Shown: one piece after another, positions 15,195 to 18,593 of the stretch
Numbering within the stretch: the stretch's first letter is position 1
Layout: the number at the start of each line of letters is the position of its first letter
Notes under the pieces: generated by a model
Told to the model about the DNA's origin: nothing
Seen by the model: only the letters and a program-made list of their open reading frames with translations
Databases searched by the model: none
Position numbers and translations under genes: made by a program
NCBI GenBank assembly: GCA_031279575.1
Contig: JAITIG010000073.1
Location: forward strand, 1-18,593
Reading direction: 5' to 3'
Length of the DNA stretch: 18,593 nucleotides
Origin: Bifidobacteriaceae bacterium
Lineage (GTDB): Bacteria; Actinomycetota; Actinomycetes; Actinomycetales; WQXJ01

Positions 15195-16099
15195 CGGCCC
15201 CGTCCCGCTCCGCCCACCGCGGCCGGCTCGAGGCGGTCCAGGCGCTGCTGGAGCTGCACTCGCAGCGCCGCGCCCGTTCGGTGCTGGACGGCGGCTACGC
15301 CTCGGTTTTCCGCGGCCGGGGCACGGATTTCGAGGACCTGCGCGAATACGTGCCCGGGGACGCTGTGGCGGATATCGACTGGAAGGCCACCGCGCGCGCC
15401 GGCAAGCCTTTGGTGCGGCGCTACCGGGTGGAACGGAAGAACAACTTAGGCCTGGTTGTTTCAACCGGGCGTTCGATGACCGCCGTGGCCCCGGACGGCA
15501 CCCCCAAACACGAGTTGGCGCTCGATGTGGCGGGCGTGTTCGCGGGCTTGGCGGTGCGCCACCGCGACGTGGTGGGGGCGGTGTTCGGCGACGCCCACCG
15601 CCAGCAGGCGGTGCGCACCCGCGCCGGGCGGGCCCACGCCGAATACGTCTTGGACCGCCTGGCCGCCGAGTCGGGCGACCACAGCGGCGTTGTCTCCGAC
15701 CTGCCGGCCGTGCTGGACCACGCCGTCAAAGCCCGCCTGCCGCGCGGCATCATGGTTCTGATCACGGACGATGCCGTGCTCACAGCCGCGGGGGAGAGGT
15801 CGCTGGCGCTGCTCCACGCCAGGCACCAGGTGATGGTGTTCCGCATCGCCGACATGCCGGTGGGGGCGGACGCGGCGACAGCGCCGTTCGATGTCGAGAC
15901 CGGGCTGGAACTGCCAGACGAGGTGCGGTTGGACCGGGCGGTGGTGGCCCAGGCGGAGGCTGAGGCGGCCCGCCTGGCGCAGTCGATTGAGCGGGCGCTG
16001 GCGGCGCGGGGGATTGCGCACGGCCGGGTGACCGGCCAGGCGGGCTTGGTCGAGACCTTGATCGACGTGTTGGAAAGGCATCGCCGCGGTGGCAAGTGA
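15191..16099 (+). CDS. DUF58 domain protein of the MoxR operon, MIDAS motif degenerate
   Basis: A 302-residue protein with the DUF58 signature VFRGRGTDFEDLREYVPGDAVADIDWKATAR (about residues 39-69) and LVRRYRVER, followed by a VWA-like fold. In this family the next strand usually carries DxSxS for metal binding; here it reads LVVSTGRSM (Ser91-Thr-Gly-Arg-Ser95), so the aspartate and first serine are replaced. A later ITDDAVL keeps acidic residues near the third metal loop. The N-terminal membrane hairpin found in many longer DUF58 proteins is absent, so it is probably cytoplasmic or peripheral, a likely MoxR partner. The ATG overlaps the moxR stop by four bases; its end overlaps the next gene by 11 bases. 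Confidence 0.9.
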
Positions 16100-16547
16100 C
16101 CTGGTGGATCCGCTGCCCGCCGAGGCCTTCTCGGACTGGTGGCTGGTTGGCGCCATAGCGCTGGCGGCGCTGGCGGTGCTGGTGCTGGTGGGCCCGCGGC
16201 TGTGGCGGTCGCTGCGCCGCCCGCCCGCGCCCGCGCCGGCCCCGGCGCCGGCCTCGGCGGCCAAGAGCCGCTCCCAGGCGGCCCTGGACGAGATCGACCG
16301 GCTGGAGGCGGCCTGGACGGCCGGCGAGTTGACCGACCGCGCCGCCGCCCAGGGCATCGCGGCCGCTCTCAAGGCCTTCGCCGGGGCCGAGGCGGCCACC
16401 TTGACCCTGCTGGACTTGAAAGCGGCAGGCTGGTCGCCACAGCTGGTCGCCGTCTTCGAGGCGGCCTACCCGGTGGAGTTCGGAGTCAAAGGCGAGGGCG
16501 ATGTGGCCGGGCTGGCGGCCCGCGCCCGGCAGGTGGTGGCGCGGTGA
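16089..16547 (+). CDS. Small membrane protein, DUF4381-like, MoxR operon
   Basis: A 152-residue protein. An extracytoplasmic-facing N-terminus, one membrane helix (about residues 17-36, WWLVGAIALAALAVLVLV), a basic stop-transfer RLWRSLRRP, a Pro/Ala linker, then a helical domain with ALDEIDRLEAAWTAGELTDRAAAQGIAAALKAFAGAE. The layout (WW plus helix, helical soluble domain, position between DUF58 and VWA genes) is that of DUF4381 proteins in BatA/BatB-type operons; the sequence match is weak and I infer mostly from position. Start is GTG at 16089, inside the DUF58 gene, implying translational coupling. The next gene begins at the stop codon. Confidence 0.8.
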   Translation: MASDLVDPLPAEAFSDWWLVGAIALAALAVLVLVGPRLWRSLRRPPAPAPAPAPASAAKSRSQAALDEIDRLEAAWTAGELTDRAAAQGIAAALKAFAGAEAATLTLLDLKAAGWSPQLVAVFEAAYPVEFGVKGEGDVAGLAARARQVVAR

Positions 16548-18593
16548 TGCTGATCTACTGGTGGCTGGGGTTGGCCGCGGCGGCCGGCTTGGCGGGGGTG
16601 GCGGCGCTGGCCTGGCGGCGGGCGGCGCAGCGCTCGCCGGGCGGCCCCGGCGGCGGCACCCGTCTGGCCAACACCTTGCGCGTGGCGCACCTGCCCGCGT
16701 TTTTGGCCGCCGCCCGCCGGCACAACGCGGCGGCCGCCGCCGGGTTGGTCTGCGCCCTGGTGGCGGGGCTGGGGGCGGCCCTGGTGGCGGCCCGCCCGGC
16801 CCGGGCGGACCTGGTCAGCCCGGAGGCGCGCAGCCGCGACGTGGTGCTGTGCCTGGATGTGTCCGGCTCGATGTACCCGGTGGACGCCGGCATCTTGGAG
16901 CAGTTCCGCGAGATTGTGCGCGGCTTCGACGGCGAGCGGGTGGCGATGTCCTGGTTCAACTCCTCCTCGGTGACGCTGTTCCCGCTGACGGACGATTACG
17001 AGTTCATCGAGGAGACCCTGGCCCCGATCCAAAAGCAGTTCGAGACCGTGGCGGACCCGTGGGGCGGCGACTGGTGGGACCTGAGCGGGGACAGGTACCC
17101 GGATGACACCGGGACGCTGTTGGGGGAGGGCTCGTCATTGCCCGGCGACGGCCTGGCCGCATGCCTACAACTGTTCGATAATAAGAATCAGGACCGGCCA
17201 CGTTCTGTGATCCTGGCAACTGACAACATGGTTGAGGGCGTGCCCATCTTCGAACTGGGGGAGGCGGCCGCCCTGGCCAGCGCGGCCGGTGTGCGCGTCT
17301 ACGCCCTGTGCCCGGAGGAGGTCTACGACATCGAGCTCGGCTTGTTTGGCGGCCCCTATGGCGACCCGGCGGCGTTCGACGAGCTGCGCCGGGAGGTCGA
17401 GTCGACCGGCGGCGCCTACTACGACACCACCGGGTCGGAATCGATCCAGCGGATCCTGCAGTCCATCCTGGCCGAGGAAGCCGAACTGCTAGAAGCGGCC
17501 GAGCCCGTCCGGGTGGTGGCCGACCGGCCGCTGGTCGGGTTGGCTCTGCTTTGGGCCGGTTTGGCGGGGGTGGCGCTGTGGGGCGGCTGGCGGGCCGGCC
17601 GGCGCCTGGCGGCCGGGCGGCGGGCCGCCCTGCTGGCGCTGGCCGGGCTGATCGCCCTCAACCCGGCCCTCGGGTCGGAGCAATACCGCCAGGTGGCGGT
17701 CGACGCGGACGTGATTGCGCTGGTGGACACCTCGCCCTCGATCGCCGCCGAGGACTGGGACGGCGGCCAGCCCCGGCTCGACGGCGTCAAAGCCGACTTG
17801 GCGGCGATCGCGGCCCACCACGCCGGGGCGCACATCGCCATCGTCGCCTTCGACGCCACGGCGCGGCTGGAACTGCCGTTGACCACCGACGCCGGGGCGG
17901 TCCAGGCGGCGGCCGACACCCTGGCGCCGGTGTCCACCTTCTACGCCAGCGGGTCCTCGATCGACTCCGGGCTGGACCTGCTGGCGGAGCTGCTGCGGCG
18001 CTCGGAGGCGAACCACCCCGAGCGCGCCCGCCTGGTCTACTACCTGGGCGATGGCGAGCAGACCAGCGACCAGGCGATCAACTCGTTCGCCGCCATGGCG
18101 CCGCTGGTGGACGGGGGAGCGGTGCTGGGCTACGGCACGGCCGGCGGCGGGCAGATGAAGGAGTTCGCCTTGAACGGCTGGGGTGTTTGGTTCGACGAGC
18201 CGGCCGAGGCGGATTACATTCTGGGGCCGGACGGCCTGCCGGGGGTCTCGAAGATCGACGAGGCCAACTTGAAGGCGATCGCCGAGGAGTTGGGCGTGGG
18301 CTACGCGCTGCGCGCGGCCGGCTCGCCGGTCGAGCCGGCGCTGTGGTCCGGCGCGCTGCCGGAGCGGACGCTGGACCGGGACACCAGCGCCAGCCGGCCC
18401 CTGGGGCCGTGGCTGGCGGTGGTCGCCGCCGCCCTGCTGGCCTGGGAGATCTGGGTCCTGGTGCCGCGCCAGCGCCGGGCCGCCGCCGCCCTGCGCCTGG
18501 CCGCCGCCGTGGCCGCCGCCCGCCCCGGCGGCGGGGGAGGCGAGCCGGGCGGCGCCGGCGCCGCCGGTGGCTGGCCTGGGTCTGGTAGCGCCG
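16547..18593 (+). CDS. Membrane protein with two VWA domains (BatA-BatB-like fusion), runs off window
   Basis: At least 682 residues in one uninterrupted frame. Order: membrane segment 1 (about 2-21), basic loop, segment 2 (about 64-84), VWA domain 1 with intact MIDAS LCLDVSGSMYP (Asp104, Ser106, Ser108), TDDY and ILATDNM, segment 3 (RPLVGLALLWAGLAGVALW), basic loop GWRAGRRLAAGRRAA, segment 4 (LLALAGLIALNPALG), VWA domain 2 with VDTSPSIAAEDW (Asp394, Ser396, Ser398) and YYLGDGEQTSD, then segment 5 (WLAVVAAALLAWEIWVLV) and a basic Ala/Gly tail. Positive loops place both VWA domains outside the membrane. In related operons these are two separate adjacent genes. I checked the junction 17402-18593 codon by codon and saw no stop. 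Start: ATG at 16547 overlaps the previous TGA; GTG at 16544 is an in-frame alternative. The C-terminus lies beyond 18593. Confidence 0.9.
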   Translation, partial: MLIYWWLGLAAAAGLAGVAALAWRRAAQRSPGGPGGGTRLANTLRVAHLPAFLAAARRHNAAAAAGLVCALVAGLGAALVAARPARADLVSPEARSRDVVLCLDVSGSMYPVDAGILEQFREIVRGFDGERVAMSWFNSSSVTLFPLTDDYEFIEETLAPIQKQFETVADPWGGDWWDLSGDRYPDDTGTLLGEGSSLPGDGLAACLQLFDNKNQDRPRSVILATDNMVEGVPIFELGEAAALASAAGVRVYALCPEEVYDIELGLFGGPYGDPAAFDELRREVESTGGAYYDTTGSESIQRILQSILAEEAELLEAAEPVRVVADRPLVGLALLWAGLAGVALWGGWRAGRRLAAGRRAALLALAGLIALNPALGSEQYRQVAVDADVIALVDTSPSIAAEDWDGGQPRLDGVKADLAAIAAHHAGAHIAIVAFDATARLELPLTTDAGAVQAAADTLAPVSTFYASGSSIDSGLDLLAELLRRSEANHPERARLVYYLGDGEQTSDQAINSFAAMAPLVDGGAVLGYGTAGGGQMKEFALNGWGVWFDEPAEADYILGPDGLPGVSKIDEANLKAIAEELGVGYALRAAGSPVEPALWSGALPERTLDRDTSASRPLGPWLAVVAAALLAWEIWVLVPRQRRAAAALRLAAAVAAARPGGGGGEPGGAGAAGGWPGSGSA

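Overview
The window is chromosomal-looking DNA from a high-GC Actinomycetota, perhaps near the Actinomycetales. This rests on extreme third-position G/C, frequent GTG starts, an actinobacterial-type UvrA, an Actinobacteria-style dipeptide ABC operon with fused ATPases, and the alternate-signal (SipW-type) export pair. I see no phage, IS, integrase, tRNA, rRNA or CRISPR.

Layout. 1-2177 (-): most of uvrA, whose C-terminus lies beyond the window. 2499-3023 (+): a GNAT acetyltransferase behind a G-run-rich leader. 3190-4792 (-): a two-gene unit of an exported protein with a SipW-type signal peptide and, directly downstream, the S26B signal peptidase that probably processes it; a strong terminator lies beyond. 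4793-5141: divergent regulatory region with a response-regulator-like direct repeat and a 16-bp palindrome beside a -10 element. 5142-10903 (+): peptide ABC transporter operon (lipoprotein, two permeases, double ATPase). 10890-11840 (-): EamA transporter, overlapping the ATPase gene tail to tail. 12190-13718 (+): ogt and an overlapping Gfo/Idh/MocA oxidoreductase. 13731-14126 (-): hotdog thioesterase. 14217-18593 (+): MoxR ATPase, DUF58, a small DUF4381-like membrane protein and a membrane protein with two VWA domains, open at the window end.

How the genes work together. The lipoprotein would capture peptides, the two permeases form the channel and the double ATPase powers it. The exported protein and its peptidase form a self-contained secretion pair, transcribed divergently from the peptide importer across shared control DNA. 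The MoxR/DUF58/VWA genes overlap like a single operon; this family is thought to act as a cell-envelope chaperone or complex-assembly module.

Most notable: the family-5 lipoprotein appears circularly permuted. Its signal peptide is followed by the segment that normally ends these proteins, then by the segment that normally begins them. Other oddities are an approximately 90-residue internal expansion in the first ATPase domain with a repeated motif, fusion of two normally separate VWA proteins, a DUF58 protein without its metal-site aspartate, a 12-bp minisatellite in the signal peptidase tail, and -10-like hexamers placed 6-8 bases before several start codons, suggesting leaderless mRNAs. 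All functional calls come from reading the sequence against remembered family features; no database search was run.
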